A DNA stretch of 64,000 nt, taken from NCBI GenBank assembly GCA_934045905.1, contig OW203764.1, positions 33,769,629 through 33,833,628 on the forward strand, in the 5' to 3' direction. Positions 25,601-37,190 of this stretch are shown here, in pieces. The notes under the pieces are model-generated. The model made no database searches. It saw only the letters and a list, made by a program, of their open reading frames with translations, and had not been told where the DNA came from. The DNA is from Leuctra nigra (lineage: Eukaryota; Arthropoda; Insecta; Plecoptera; Leuctridae). How positions within the stretch are numbered: the first letter of the stretch is position 1; each line of letters begins with the position of its first letter. The translations under genes and the position numbers were made by a program.

Positions 25601-27766
25601 GAATAATTACTATATCATATAACATTTATACATATCAAGTGATTATTTTATTATATATCCCTAGTTTCTTGGTAAAGTTATGTTGGGGTTTCATTTATTT
25701 AAAGCCCCACGTATAGTATAAGTATTCTCCCCACATTTTCAATTCACACATCTTTCTCACAATTCAACCTTTTTGACAGATGTAACCAGATCATCCAGAT
25801 GTACGTCTCAACATATCTACTTTATCTGGTAACATTCTTTCATTTACAATATCATTCAATGCTCGACCTTCTTCTCTCCAAGCTGTAAATATCAAGACAG
25901 CTATGCGCAGAATTTGCCTGGGTGTATAAGTTATTCATTCCGCCTCTGCTCACAACATAAACATTATCCTGAATGCCTGGGCGTTGAATGGAGCTTTCAG
26001 CATCAGCTGAGTCTGTGAAGCGATTGTGGCGCATTGTTGTGGGAAAAGTCGTTACTAGCCGATCCTCACTGTAGTTGAGCTAATTTCCACACTGCTAAAC
26101 CGACCAATAGCGAGCCATTCAACAACAGATTTCTTTTAAAGCTATGTGTTTCTCTTTTTTTACTTTTTCATTTAATGCTTCCGCTGACCTGATTCGTTTT
26201 TTCGCGCAACCTCCAGAATTGCCAATAAATGGAAACCTGCAGTAATCACGGGTCGATATTGTTGGCCAACATGGGAGATCGAGTTTCCGAACAAATATTT
26301 GCACCTCACAATCGAATCCTAATCGCGCTCGTTTCAGGAAATCTGAAGACTTCGTGATGATTCAACGATGAATTCTTCACAATCTCACAGCTTTTCTTTG
26401 TCCGATTGTAATTATATTTTACTATGTCCCGTTTATTGGTTTTCTGACATTCTCTGCTACATTCTAGAACATCCAAAGCGTATAAGAATGATAGGAGAAT
26501 TTTCCGAAAAGTGATTAGATATCTTCCGAAGAATAATAAAAATATTATCGAAAAAAAAATATTTATTTATTATAGAAATTGTACACCTTATTAGTCTAAT
26601 CCACACCAGGTCATTCGATTTAATCAATTTTCATAAACATTATTTCCTTACAATGTCTTCTCTATAAGCCAAAGCAACTAAGCCCAACATATTGCATGAA
26701 TATACATAATATTTCCGGAACACTAGCTGTCGGCCAGTTGTGATAAATTTAATGTCAAAGGTTTGTTTTTGCCCGCAGCTTGGGTGGTTCTGCACAATGT
26801 TCTAGTCAAAATGATAACAGTAATAATAACTTACGCTATTACACTGTACATAAAGTTCTCGCAGCTGTGTTTCGCAGTGATCTTGGTACAAGGAAGCGAC
26901 AGAATGTCTCCTCCAAGGCATTTGCCTCCCGAGCATTAAGTTCATTGAGACTACCTTCACAATGTGCACGGCAGACAGAACAAAAAGCAACATACTCTAT
27001 CGATAAGTATTCCACATAGAATAGGAATGTTAACATACAATTATATTTACCCGATGATGTTTTATATGATAAGGGGTCTTGTGAAGTTATTATAATAGTT
27101 GTATAATAACAATATTACAATTGGTGGCAGAGTTGGATAATTTTAAACATGTAATTTTAGATGCTGGAATGTGATTCTTAGAGATAACAAGTTTAATTCA
27201 GATGTCCAAAATAATGATAATTTATCAAATTACATCCCCCATTTTACAAGATTAAAAATCCTTCACAATACACCAAAGAGATAATTTTATTTAAGTATAT
27301 TTTAATGAGACCATTTTGTATGTAGGTTCTAGCTAAGCGGGAACGCATTTCTTCTCCAATCCCCCTTCTATTCTTCGGAGAAGGATTTATAGCTCTTGGC
27401 TTTTTGTAATTAGCGAGATAAACTCCTTCCTTGTAGCCTCCATTCTGTGGAATCTTCCCCCAATAAAGTCTTTTGACGTTATTTCGACTAGAGGCGGTTA
27501 ATTTGAACACAATCGCGGCGTTAGATAGCCGACGAATATGTATATCTATATATCTAGACAGTAAAATGGCGAACTGCACAAAGCTGTTATATTTGTTCAT
27601 TAAGTTGCGTCAGGACAATCCGGAGAAAAAACTTGTGTGTGACTTTCTCTTAAGAGCTGTTTAACACTCGCTATAAGTCTCATTTAATTAACTAAGTATG
27701 TATATTTGCAGTGTAATCTCTACTTAGATGTCCTGGGCTGAAAACCGCAGTGCATCTCTCTCTCTC
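22616..27766. other. Non-coding stretch, nothing recognised
   Basis: Includes a 163-codon open frame at 23295-23786 that was examined: it has no recognisable domain and looks fortuitous. No dpr C-terminal exon could be identified here, although this region lies downstream of exon 29546-29714 in the gene's direction. A CT tract begins at about 27756 and runs into the gap. Confidence 0.5.
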
Positions 27767-27966
27767 NNNNNNNNNNNNNNNNNNNNNNNNNNNNNNNNNN
27801 NNNNNNNNNNNNNNNNNNNNNNNNNNNNNNNNNNNNNNNNNNNNNNNNNNNNNNNNNNNNNNNNNNNNNNNNNNNNNNNNNNNNNNNNNNNNNNNNNNNN
27901 NNNNNNNNNNNNNNNNNNNNNNNNNNNNNNNNNNNNNNNNNNNNNNNNNNNNNNNNNNNNNNNNNN
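27767..27966. other. Assembly gap (200 N)
   Basis: Exactly 200 N residues, preceded by a CT microsatellite. The round size suggests a placeholder rather than a measured length. The 5' part of element X copy C is probably hidden here. Confidence 0.98.
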
Positions 27967-28634
27967 CAAATCAGATATCAAAAGTACATACGTTACATAA
28001 ATATCAAAATAATCGGATCAAATTTGTTGCCGAAATGCCAATCGATGTATTTCAAATTTCATGACGTCATTTCCGGTTTCGTTAACATAAATTTTAGTCT
28101 GTTGCTATTTATAATCCATATAGTTGACCGTCCGAATCGTTTGGCGCTATTTTCGTTCCAATCAGCTCAGCCGTTGCCGAGATATGATGTCACTTCCGGT
28201 TTCAAAATGGCGGCACAAAAAAAGTCAAGGGGGGAGGGCAAATCAGACGCCAAAAGTGCACACGTGGTAAAAATGTGAGATCAATCGGTTCAGCCGTTTA
28301 GGCTGTGGCCTGTTTACCGGATTTGAATTCCAGGAGACTACTACTACTGAGATTATTATTATTATTATGAAAACCGCCCTAAAACACGGTTTTCACGGCC
28401 CTCTAGCTCGCAAAGGGCGTAACCTATTGTTCCCAAATTTGGTATATGTTGTAGGTTGGGCCATTGCTCGAAATTGAGATATTTCCCAACAATGTGAGAT
28501 TCCCCAATTTTAAGATCCAGTAGGCCGAAAATGCCACTTTGATGCCTACAGTAAAAGTGGGTTTGCTCCAGCCTTTATATGAGAGTGTGCGCGCGCCGTA
28601 CGACTTGGCTGGCGTGGAGCGACCGCTCCACTAG
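27967..28634 (+). mobile_element. Element X copy C (5' part lost in gap)
   Basis: The 3' body is present: two CRE/ETS-like groups at about 28060 and 28180, GCCAAAAGTGCACACGTGG at about 28250, an ATT-rich microsatellite at about 28351-28369, the conserved tail with CCAGTAGGCCGAAAATGCC, and the intact hairpin GTGGAGCGACCGCTCCAC at 28614-28631 ending in CTAG. The palindromic module expected upstream is missing or lies in the 200-N gap. Confidence 0.75.
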
Positions 28635-29545
28635 ATTTCATATTGTCAGATTATGCACCTTAGACGCGATTTGAATATAGGCAATTATCTCTATTCTTTT
28701 CATTAATAAAGAAATAAGTCCCAAATAATCAACTTAGAAACATTTGTTTTACTTTATGTAGTCCTACATTTTCATCGATAACTCTCATATTGAATAATTA
28801 TGAACTAGCATTTTGGCGGGAAAACATGGGGGACCGATTGCTTGCCCAATAACGTAGACAGTAATATTATTTCACCTGTGTTTATTGTTTTTTTTTTACG
28901 GTGAAGCATAGACATCAGAGGTCCATTGTACCTTTTTGGCGCGTTTGAAAACTTACTTGCTTTGTTCAGAATTGAATAAAGATTCTTGATGATTATTCAT
29001 CCCACAATAATAATTTTTTGTTTGTCTAGACTAAGAATGTAATATACAATTTCAAAAGTTCACGTTTTTTATACATTCTACAACAAGAATGAGTTCCCTT
29101 TCTTTGAATAAAGATTCGTAAGATGAACCCAAGAATAACAATTTTTTGTTTGTCTACATTCTAGACATTGCACTTTCAATATTTCACGCAGCAGAGAGAG
29201 TTCCCAATTCGAACAAATAAGCGATACGTGATGGAGCCACTTCTGGCGGGAAACTTTTTAGATGCACTTTTTTATTTTAAAGTTCGTGTTTCCATAGGGC
29301 AGTGAAAAAGGAGAAACAATTGAAATAGAAATTAAGTTACAAGTTTACTTTTTCAGCCATAACAAACAACTAAAGCAAATTTAATATAATGTATTATATA
29401 AATATCCCCCTGATATCCTCCATGATCCCGCCCTATGTCAAGTACCAAAGAATCCACCAGAGGTCAGTCGTGTTCCTTATTTTCTCGAATTGTCAACGGC
29501 CAGTGCAATGACTAATAACGAGACCTAATCATGAGTTGAGCTTAC
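28635..29545. other. Non-coding, probably intron of the dpr gene
   Basis: It lies immediately downstream, on the minus strand, of the donor site at 29545. A pair of similar segments, ACAATTTTTTGTTTGTCTA near 29138 and a relative near 29010, form a short local duplication. No exon was recognised. Confidence 0.5.
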
Positions 29546-29714
29546 CATTGAGCACGTGCACGATGATGCTCTTGGCTTGAGCATTGGAGGGGTTGCACTG
29601 GTAGCGCCCTGAGTCAGTCGGTCTTGCGCTCTGGATGAGCAGGTAGCTGACAGTTGTTTCGCCCTTCTCCGTGATGACGCTCACGCCGCCGCGCGGGGAG
29701 TCGTAGTTGATGAT
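29546..29714 (-). CDS. dpr: dpr-family exon: C-terminal half of the second Ig domain
   Basis: This minus-strand exon of 169 bases is read in phase 0. It begins IINYDSPRGGVSVITEKGE, continues TTVSYLLIQSARPTDSG, and ends RYQCNPSNAQAKSIIVHVLN. These are hallmark strings of the second Ig domain of Dpr proteins: the DSPRGG and TEKG strands, then the DSGxYxC motif with the second disulfide cysteine. The acceptor is TGTGTCTAG at 29715-29716 and the donor is G/GTAAGC at 29545, leaving in phase 1. It joins in phase with exon 37191-37318. Known family role: cell-surface proteins that pair with DIP Ig proteins in synaptic partner recognition. The exact paralogue is not determined. Its 5' 90 bases and its acceptor are repeated upstream. 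Confidence 0.92.
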
Positions 29715-30615
29715 CTAGACACATCGACACACGCATTAGTTGACAGTGTCAAGTGCGCTCTGGATGAGCAGGTAGCTGACAGTTGTCTCGCCCTTCTCCG
29801 TGATGACGCCGCGCGGGGAGTCGTAGTTGATGATCTAGACACATCGACACACGCATTAGTTGACAGTGTCAAGTGCGCTCTGGATGAGCAGGTAGCTGAC
29901 AGTTGTCTCGCCCTTCTCCGTGATGACGCTCACGCCGCCGCGCGGGGAGTCGTAGTTGATGATCTAGACACATCGACACGCGCATTAGTTGACAGTGTCA
30001 AGTGCGCTCTGCATGAGCAGGTAGCTGACAGTTGTCTCGCCCTTCTCCGTGATGACGCCGCGCGGGGAGTCGTAGTTGATGATCTAGACACATCGACACG
30101 CGCATTAGTTGACAGTGTCAAGTGCGCTCTGGATGAGCAGGTAGCTGACAGTTGTCTCGCCCTTCTCCGTGATGACGCTCACGCCGCCGCGCGGGGAGTC
30201 GTAGTTGATGATCTAGACACATCGACACGCGCATTAGTTGACAGTGTCAAGTGCGCTCTGCATGAGCAGGTAGCTGACAGTTGTCTCGCCCTTCTCCGTG
30301 ATGACGCTCACGCCGCCGCGCGGGGAGTCGTAGTTGATGATCTAGACACATCGACACGCGCATTAGTTGACAGTGTCAAGTGCGCTCTGGATGAGCAGGT
30401 AGCTGACAGTTGTCTCGCCCTTCTCCGTGATGACGCTCACGCCGCCGCGCGGGGAGTCGTAGTTGATGATCTAGACACATCGACACGCGCATTAGTTGAC
30501 AGTGTCAAGTGCGCTCTGGATGAGCAGGTAGCTGACAGTTGTCTCGCCCTTCTCCGTGATGACGCTCACGCCGCCGCGCGGGGAGTCGTAGTTGATGATC
30601 TAGACACATCGACAC
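29625..30615 (-). repeat. Tandem array duplicating a splice acceptor and 90 bases of the dpr exon
   Basis: Eight units of 129 or 120 bases. Each consists of the first 90 (or 81) bases of exon 29546-29714 plus 39 bases of upstream intron with its AG acceptor. Acceptor-adjacent first exon bases fall at 29714 (the real exon), 29834, 29963, 30083, 30212, 30341, 30470 and 30599. Units ending at 29834 and 30083 lack 9 bases, an in-frame loss of three codons. Identity between units is very high, with only a few substitutions, so the expansion is recent. Copy number may be affected by assembly. Confidence 0.93.
29754..30599 (-). pseudogene. Seven partial dpr exon copies (decoy exons)
   Basis: Each upstream copy keeps the acceptor TCTAG and the reading frame through SYLLIQSA. 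It then passes directly into intron-derived sequence that reads LDTVN and a TAA stop. None has the segment with the second cysteine or a recognisable GT donor at the junction. Splicing exon 37191-37318 to any of these acceptors would therefore end the protein in the middle of the second Ig domain. Some copies have M instead of I in LLIQ. Whether any acceptor is used cannot be told from sequence. Confidence 0.85.
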
Positions 30616-31137
30616 ATGACTTGAGTAACTTGAAGAAAATTACCAAAAAAATACGTTCTAAAATAGTGAAGCGAACCGCAGCGCTCCTGAAAGGTGGTGG
30701 GAATATAGCAAACTATTCATTAAATTACGTACAGTGTTGAAGGCAGACATTTAAGCCCGGGGGTGGGGGGCAAATTCGCCCCCACGGGCCCAGAAAACTG
30801 CCGCGCAGCAAAACTTTTGAAAACTGACTATCTGACTAGGTATCTTAGATTAGTTAAAAATCATTTTAGAGCATGTTGAGTTTGTCAGATCTGCAACTTA
30901 AGAAGGTCTAAAATTACAAGATTGACGGTACAAACTATGTTTGAAAAATGTTTTGGAGAATATGAAATGCCGTGAGGATACTCGCATCAGATATAGAAAT
31001 TCACAACAAATATGAGCCATAATTTGAGATATGAAAACGATTTTAAGATATTTCTGTATAAATTAAAACGACACATGACTTATTTGTGAATTTAGAGAAG
31101 TACAGATGAAAGGGTCTATGGAAATATAATATGTTCC
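30616..31137. other. Intronic stretch with a G-rich fragment
   Basis: This lies inside the 7476-base intron between the two dpr exons. Around 30755-30810 a segment with GGGGGTGGGG and GGGCCCAGAAAACTGCCGCG recalls the G-rich dispersed repeat listed at 31138. No exon was recognised. Confidence 0.5.
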
Positions 31138-31480
31138 CAGGGGGCACTCGCTCCCTCTGGTATGCCTGGATTCAACACTGATTGCGCAGGTGCGTAGGAA
31201 CTAAATTTGCAAGGGGGTGGGGGGAATAATATTGTCAAATAACTTGAGCTGGAAATACTAGTGCCTACGAAGACAATGGGGGGTCTGGGGGGAGGGCCCT
31301 CCAGCAAAATGCGGGTCCGGAGCGCATAGCCCCGGATAAATTTTGAATTTCAGGCATCAATTTGGTGCATTTCTACGCGATTTTAACACATTTTATGCAA
31401 ATTTTTTCTTGACACATAAATGTATAAGAACATAGGGAGGGGAATTGAATCAAAGGGGGGCCTACGTGCCTGTGATTACG
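31138..31480. repeat. G-rich dispersed repeat, copy 1
   Basis: It shares a string of blocks with 36684-37005 in the same order: AAATTTGCAAGGGGG, CTACGAAGACAAT, GGGTCTGGGGGGAGG, TGCGGGTCCGG, AATTTTGAATTTCAGG, TACGCGATTTTAACAC and AAGAACATAGGGAGG. The family is not identified and no coding sequence is visible. Confidence 0.75.
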
Positions 31481-31737
31481 TACACCCAAAAAATATAAAA
31501 CTGAATTTGAACGAAGCAGATTGGCTGCTGGTCAGGTTCCTTGACAATGAATCCTTGTTATTATCAATGAAATCAGAGCTCACATATACTAGAGTTTGAT
31601 GACAAGTTAGCATATATACTTCTTCGGATAATGCCATCAAATCATTTTCTTTTGAATACTGTTTTATCTTTTCATAAGTGTACATATTTAGGTAAATATA
31701 TAAGAATACAATATACCAACTGCAAGATTAAAAGATT

Positions 31738-31810
31738 TTACTCCTCTGGGATTCGAACCCAGCTCCTCTGAACGTCTAGTCCAGTGCTCTACCTCCTGAG
31801 CTAAGGCAGT
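31738..31810 (-). repeat. tRNA-like sequence, probably a SINE head or tRNA pseudogene
   Basis: On the minus strand a 73-base sequence can be folded with a D arm (TAGCTCAGGAGGTAGAGC), an anticodon stem CTGGA/TTCAG and a perfect T arm CTGGG-TTCGAAT-CCCAG. The acceptor stem pairs only partly. The loop would present AGA at 34-36, but a serine tRNA would have a long variable arm, which is absent. Good box A and box B make a Pol III-derived SINE likely. A functional tRNA is unlikely. Confidence 0.6.
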
Positions 31811-32278
31811 TATAATTGCAGCGTCTGTTCCAATATAAACTGCGTTAGCATTCCAAAGTTACCCGAGGTTACAAGAAAAAGCCATATTTCATATACGAAT
31901 ATATTTATAAATTCATATATAAACGTGTAAATAAATTACTTCATAATTAATATGTGTAATAATGCTTATACTTTTCTTATAAATAGCGCCACAATGTATG
32001 CCTCCGCGTGGACTTGTTTGAGATTCAAATATTATCATTGACAGCATAGGAAGTTTACGCTCTTCCCTTGTGGTGGGTGGGGGAAGTGTAGGTCTAGTCT
32101 CTTTAGTTCACAGAGACTACTACTTACTTCGGAAACTTAGGCCGGGTAGGACCAACTTTAGATTAGCTAACTGTCGATGGTTAGAGGACAAACAGCCAAG
32201 TTGTCCCGAATTCCACAACCAATGGGATTCACTAACCTCCAGTAAACATAGCCATGGAATGAAAGAAAAATCTTAATC
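31811..32278. other. Intronic stretch, nothing recognised
   Basis: Lies within the dpr intron. Contains a short open frame at 32070-32276 with no recognisable feature. Confidence 0.5.
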
Positions 32279-32402
32279 TTAGGGCCAGTTTTTCAATGCT
32301 CTATTTGGTCATTCAAGGAAATGTAATTGGTTTCTTCCATGTCAATATATAGTCCTAATCAACTGTTAAAAATTTAGCAGAGCATTGCAAAACTGGCCTT
32401 AA
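32279..32402. mobile_element. Small inverted-repeat element (MITE)
   Basis: Terminal inverted repeats of about 22 bases, AGGGCCAGTTTTTCAATGCT and the complement of AGAGCATTGCAAAACTGGCC, enclose about 80 bases. TTA at one end and TTAA at the other flank the arms and may be the target duplication. There is no coding sequence. Confidence 0.75.
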
Positions 32403-32448
32403 TGAAGTTCTCTTTCTAATGAAAGAAGCCTGCGAGATAAAAACGCGC

Positions 32449-32519
32449 ACCACGACTGTAATTCGAACCCAGGTCCTCGGGTTACCGGCCCGATGCTTTG
32501 CCAATAAAGCTACAGGAAC
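32449..32519 (-). repeat. tRNA-like sequence, probably a SINE head
   Basis: On the minus strand the D stem GCTT/AAGC and the perfect anticodon stem TCGGG/CCCGA are recognisable, with loop CCGGTAA, that is GGT at the anticodon place, as in a threonine tRNA. It continues to box B, CTGGGTTCGAATT. The T stem and acceptor stem are poorly paired, and base 33 is C instead of the invariant T. A degenerate tRNA or SINE head fits best. Confidence 0.55.
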
Positions 32520-34811
32520 GCATTCCTAATCAGCAGGTCGGGTTGTCAGATCTCTTGGAGTCAGGTTTTCGCATGCGCCTTTCTTATAAATTGTAATCAC
32601 GAAAGCATCTTTCAAGTTAAAGATGAGTCCTTAGAACTGAGACGACGGTTATACAGCCGCAATGTACACTAACCGAGAGAAAAATTGAACGTCTTTAAGC
32701 TAAATGAAGAATCAGGTAAGAATTAATATAAACATATATTGTATCACTTAAATTATTGAATGATATGCATTACAAGTTAAAAGTGTCAATCGTTTAGCCC
32801 TTGTTCCATACAATGTTAAGTAAAACCAATCAATCTCATTTATAGTTTCTTACGATAAAACGATTGTAATTTACCAAGTTTGTTATTACAGTCAACAGAT
32901 TACCGGAACACAAAATAAAAATTCATGTTTTTATTGGATTGGTAACTTTTTTTAAAGTTTGTTATGTTTATCTCCATGATCTTGATTTAAGTATGGTTTG
33001 GCAATGTGCCCTATAATTTATGAATATTTTCAATTGAAAATTGTAAAATAAGAGGCGATTTTCTATGAGAAAACTAATATTATTAACATTAGGTTCAAAT
33101 ACCGAGTCTTATTTAGGTGATTTATTAAGGTGAAAAAAAACTATCTGCTGAATCCCAAAATCAAAAGTTATCTGCTTTCCAAAGTTAGAAGAAAGTTAGA
33201 AGACCGCGCCTTAATGAAGGAAGTTTAATCTTACAAAAAAGTAACCTTTAGTTGATTTATACTTGTTGAGAAAAAATAGCCGTTAATTAAGCAAAGTCTG
33301 CAGTACAGCTGGCGCAGCTAACACCTGCCTCCAAATTTCCTCGGCAAAAAAGTTAGCTCGAAACGTGTAGGAAAGACGACACTCATTGTGAAAAGAGACG
33401 TATCTTTAATCCGGAACGAGAAGGAAAATGCGATTGATGGAAAATGATAAAACATTACAGTTATTACAGAAACTTCAAACGTAGTCATTTCCACTGAAAC
33501 TAATTTGTACTGGTTTAATTAATCGCCTTGAATTCATGTTATAATCAATCATAATATTGACACTAAAATAATTAACATTCGTAATAAAACATTTGTATGC
33601 AGTAAAACATTAATGGAACCAACATGACCAAGGAATTGCTGTTTGTGGAAATTAATATAGGTACGAACTTTTCGTAGCGTTACCCATGGCCTTTGTTCTT
33701 GTAGACATTTTCAGAAGCAAAAAAATGTTCAAAATTCTTAGCAACAATAGGATTCAATGACCATGAAGCTTATTATAGATCCATAAAACATAAGTGAAAT
33801 CGCGTTTCGGCTGTCATCAAGTTTTTACCTGTGGCTTCGCGTCTTAAGATTGGAGTATATTGGAAAATTGTAACGAAACTGGGACGAATAATTATTTTAT
33901 ATTGGATTCTGCTAAAAAGGCCATTAAAAATTCGCCTGAAGTAAAGCCTCTTGCCTTCATGCATAATATGAAAATATAATATACCTTTGATATATAAAAT
34001 TTGGAACATATATCACTTTCACATAATTGCGTTGAGCTTTAATATTTTGTAATATTAATATAAAAAAACAGTGATACAAATAATAAAATATCGCATATAA
34101 TTTTCAATCGTTATCTGAGGAATATAAAAGGATTGTTTTCCACGTACTTTATTGTAGTTAGGTTTCAAACACTGGCCATTGATCAATGGTAAATTGTAAC
34201 TTCGTTCGCCTCCCGCTACGACGTTCGATCCCGATTGATTCCCAGCTCTGTTTGCCGAGCAATTGTCAACTGATAAAATATTCCAGTCCCAGCTGTCGAC
34301 ATCGCCGGTCTCCACTCCAAATCGAATGTCATGCAAACTTCAACGCTCCTGGAGCTCATTTAACTTTTCCAACACGTTACAAATTATATCACACACACAA
34401 AACAAGGGCTGCGAATGTAATTACTCTTTGTACTGTGTTTGTTACATGTTTATTTGTGCGTCCATTATTGTGCACATCAAACAAAACGCAAATAGTCAAG
34501 TGTGGAACTGTCATAACAGAAGAAAGAGCCAAACTAATTATATTAATAATTAATGGGTTAATTATTCAATTTCATAAAGAAGTGCTTATGAATAATAGAA
34601 TCAAACATTTATTTGAAGTTCGAATTTTGGTCGAAAACTAAAAATCACTCTGTATTCATAATCAGCAGATTAAACCAGCGAGTCAGCAATTATTTTGGAA
34701 GCTAATCAACCGAATTGTTGATTAAATTAACTTTTGCCTAAATGCGTGGGAAATTATTTATAATACAAGAATAGGAGTTTCCATCCCTCTTATGGCTCTA
34801 TCTCTACGAGT

Positions 34812-34812
<1 letters not shown>
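32520..34812. other. Intronic stretch, nothing recognised
   Basis: Part of the dpr intron. A 151-codon open frame at 34186-34641 was examined and shows no recognisable domain. Confidence 0.5.
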
Positions 34813-34852
<40 letters not shown>

Positions 34853-34867
34853 ATGTCTGTCTGTCTT
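34813..34867 (+). repeat. (CTGT)n microsatellite
   Basis: About 13 units of GTCT/CTGT with one A substitution. A shorter tract of the same motif occurs at about 43660-43683. Confidence 0.95.
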
Positions 34868-36683
34868 TATTTTTGCCTGCAGTGCCCAGGTAAAACCGTA
34901 AAACCCACCGACCTGAAATTATTAATGTTAAGAGCGGTCACGTGTGCAGTTTGCTTTAAGGTGTTCTTGTGAATATTTGAAAATTGAAACCTGATCAATT
35001 CCAAATTTTGCTTGGTCATTGTAGCAAATTTCACATCCACATTAATTCACATGCAATACGAATTCTTAGTTGATTTCATAATTTTCCTTTACCTACTTTT
35101 AAAGAGACCAATGCAGCTGTTTGAGTTAAAATATATAATTATATATTTTGTTAGTTGGACAATGCAATACAATCCTGGAAAATCGTATCATCTATTCGCA
35201 TAGGTGCAAATAATAATGACATACTCTTGAATTCCGTTGCGAATATGATTATGTGACTAATGACCTTACGTAGATATGTGTTATTAAAACTAGTTTCAGT
35301 TTACTTCAACTCAACCAATTTCTGTCTCATCGTGATTCAAAGTGCATGGACAAAGCCACGTGAAACCACAAGACAGCTGAACGATCCCGGGTTTTGCAGA
35401 GCGGACAAGAGTAAAGGACGCGATTTCGATTAGCTCCCAAGTGGCGGTTCGTGTCTCATCCACAGCCGCACGTCTCTTTCCATAGGTGTCCACTTCTGAC
35501 ACCAAAGTGAGAAAGAAGAAAGAGAGCATAAAGGGAAAAAACAAAGTTTCCGATACACAGAACCTGGCACGCAATTGAAACCTGCAGTGTTATTTGCCTG
35601 TAGTGTATCGCTGAGTTCGATATGTGGCCGGGTCAACATGCAAGCGGACCATTAGTGCGCGGGCAATAGCGGCCTTGTGCACGACCAAACTATCCGACTA
35701 TACATCCACGCGCTAGGAGATTTCACTCCCCGATTTCAATTTAATCAACGTTTTCACGGGATTCAGGTTTGACTCACTCGAAATTCTAGCTGCTCGCATG
35801 TTCGATTCGTATATATTCCTGCTAACAAATCGTTTTTGTGCCTCTTTAACTATTCCAGAATCACACCCGCAGAGCAAAGCCGTGATTTTAACTTTGTAAC
35901 TCCAGGTTTTGCAATGCTTCGGTTGCATAAGCCAATAAAATACCTTACACGTAAATACACTCAGATTAGGGATTTGGAGACTTTGTTCATGCGGCGCTCT
36001 TCATCCACTTTTAGCATTTTTACTCGTTTTATCCTTACTTTAGGCGACACAAGATTACTTGATTTGGAAATCCAGCTTAGACTAATAGTGGTGCATTTAA
36101 ATAACATAGAGGCAAGACAAACTGTTTGGGAAACAAACCAATAGCAACTTCGAGACTGGTCATCTGGTAACACATTTTAAGTGAATATCGGCGAAGCATT
36201 AGACCACGATATTCTGTCCACACGAATACGTATAGGTAGGTATGTGGTGCAAAATATACAGCAAATAAGACGAAGATACTTTACATTTTCCCCTCCTTTA
36301 TGACTTTATCCCCTTTAGGCATTGTTCCAAAATCGCAATAAAAGTAATCAAACCATAGTGTGATGAAATTTTATTCCGGCAGATTTGTAAAATTCAAAAC
36401 AAATAATATGCTAAAACCGTTATCACCCAAAAAGCATATCATTTTGATTCATAAAAATGAAATTCAAATGGCAATTGACATGTTGGAGGGGAAAACGGAG
36501 AGCGACGTATTTCTGAAATATTGCGTAATTTCTATGAAATCAACCAATGTGTTACCACTGTGAAGGATTTATTGCTATGGCAATACAGCAAGAAATTACG
36601 CAAATAACAATTTTAAAATTTTAAAATTATAAGAATTCTAAAACATTTTGTCTATCGATTATTTGAAATTGAATCACATCAAA
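34868..36683. other. Intronic stretch, nothing recognised
   Basis: Part of the dpr intron. Open frames up to 102 codons show no recognisable domain. Confidence 0.5.
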
Positions 36684-37005
36684 CACTAAATTTGCAAGGG
36701 GGGGGGGGGGAACTATTGTAAAAGAACTTTAGCAGGAGAAACTAGTGTCTACGAAGACAATTGGGGGGGGGGTCTGGGGGGGGGGGGGGGAGGGGCCCCC
36801 AGGAAACTGCGGGTCCGGGGCGCAATGCAAAGCCCATGAAAAATTTTGAATTTCAGGTTCGAATTTGGTGAATTTTTACGCGATTTATAACACTTTTTTA
36901 AGCATATTCTCTTTTCTTGACATATAATAAGAACATAGGGAGGCCCGGAGGGGAATTGAATCAGAGGGGGAGGGGGAGATTTTCACCCTTTCCTACGCGC
37001 CTGGA
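36684..37005. repeat. G-rich dispersed repeat, copy 2
   Basis: Second copy of the repeat at 31138-31480, in the same orientation, with longer G runs (up to about 17 residues near 36777-36790). It ends about 185 bases from the donor site of exon 37191-37318 on the intron side. Confidence 0.78.
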
Positions 37006-37190
37006 TACAAACTATTTTCATAGTGGCTTGTTTAAATGTGTGACTTGTATTGCAGTAAATAAAGCTGACTCGTCAACATCGAATCAAAGCCAAGTGAGAT
37101 TTTAGTATCCACCATGCACTCTTGGGCTGGTTCACCGCATCGCTTCCCGTCTCTTAGGTCGACACTGATATTGATTGCGATCTGTCTTAC

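Noticed and set aside
29681..30121. 63-codon minus-strand frames rich in S, T and R, present twice
   Set aside because: They are another frame of the dpr exon array. The true frame is the one reading SPRGG and TEKGE.
29590..30615. CRISPR-like regular array
   Set aside because: The 129-base units have no unique spacers and derive from an exon-intron boundary in a eukaryotic gene.
34186..34641. 151-codon plus-strand open frame inside the dpr intron
   Set aside because: No family resemblance, and antisense to the gene. Composition is like translated intron.
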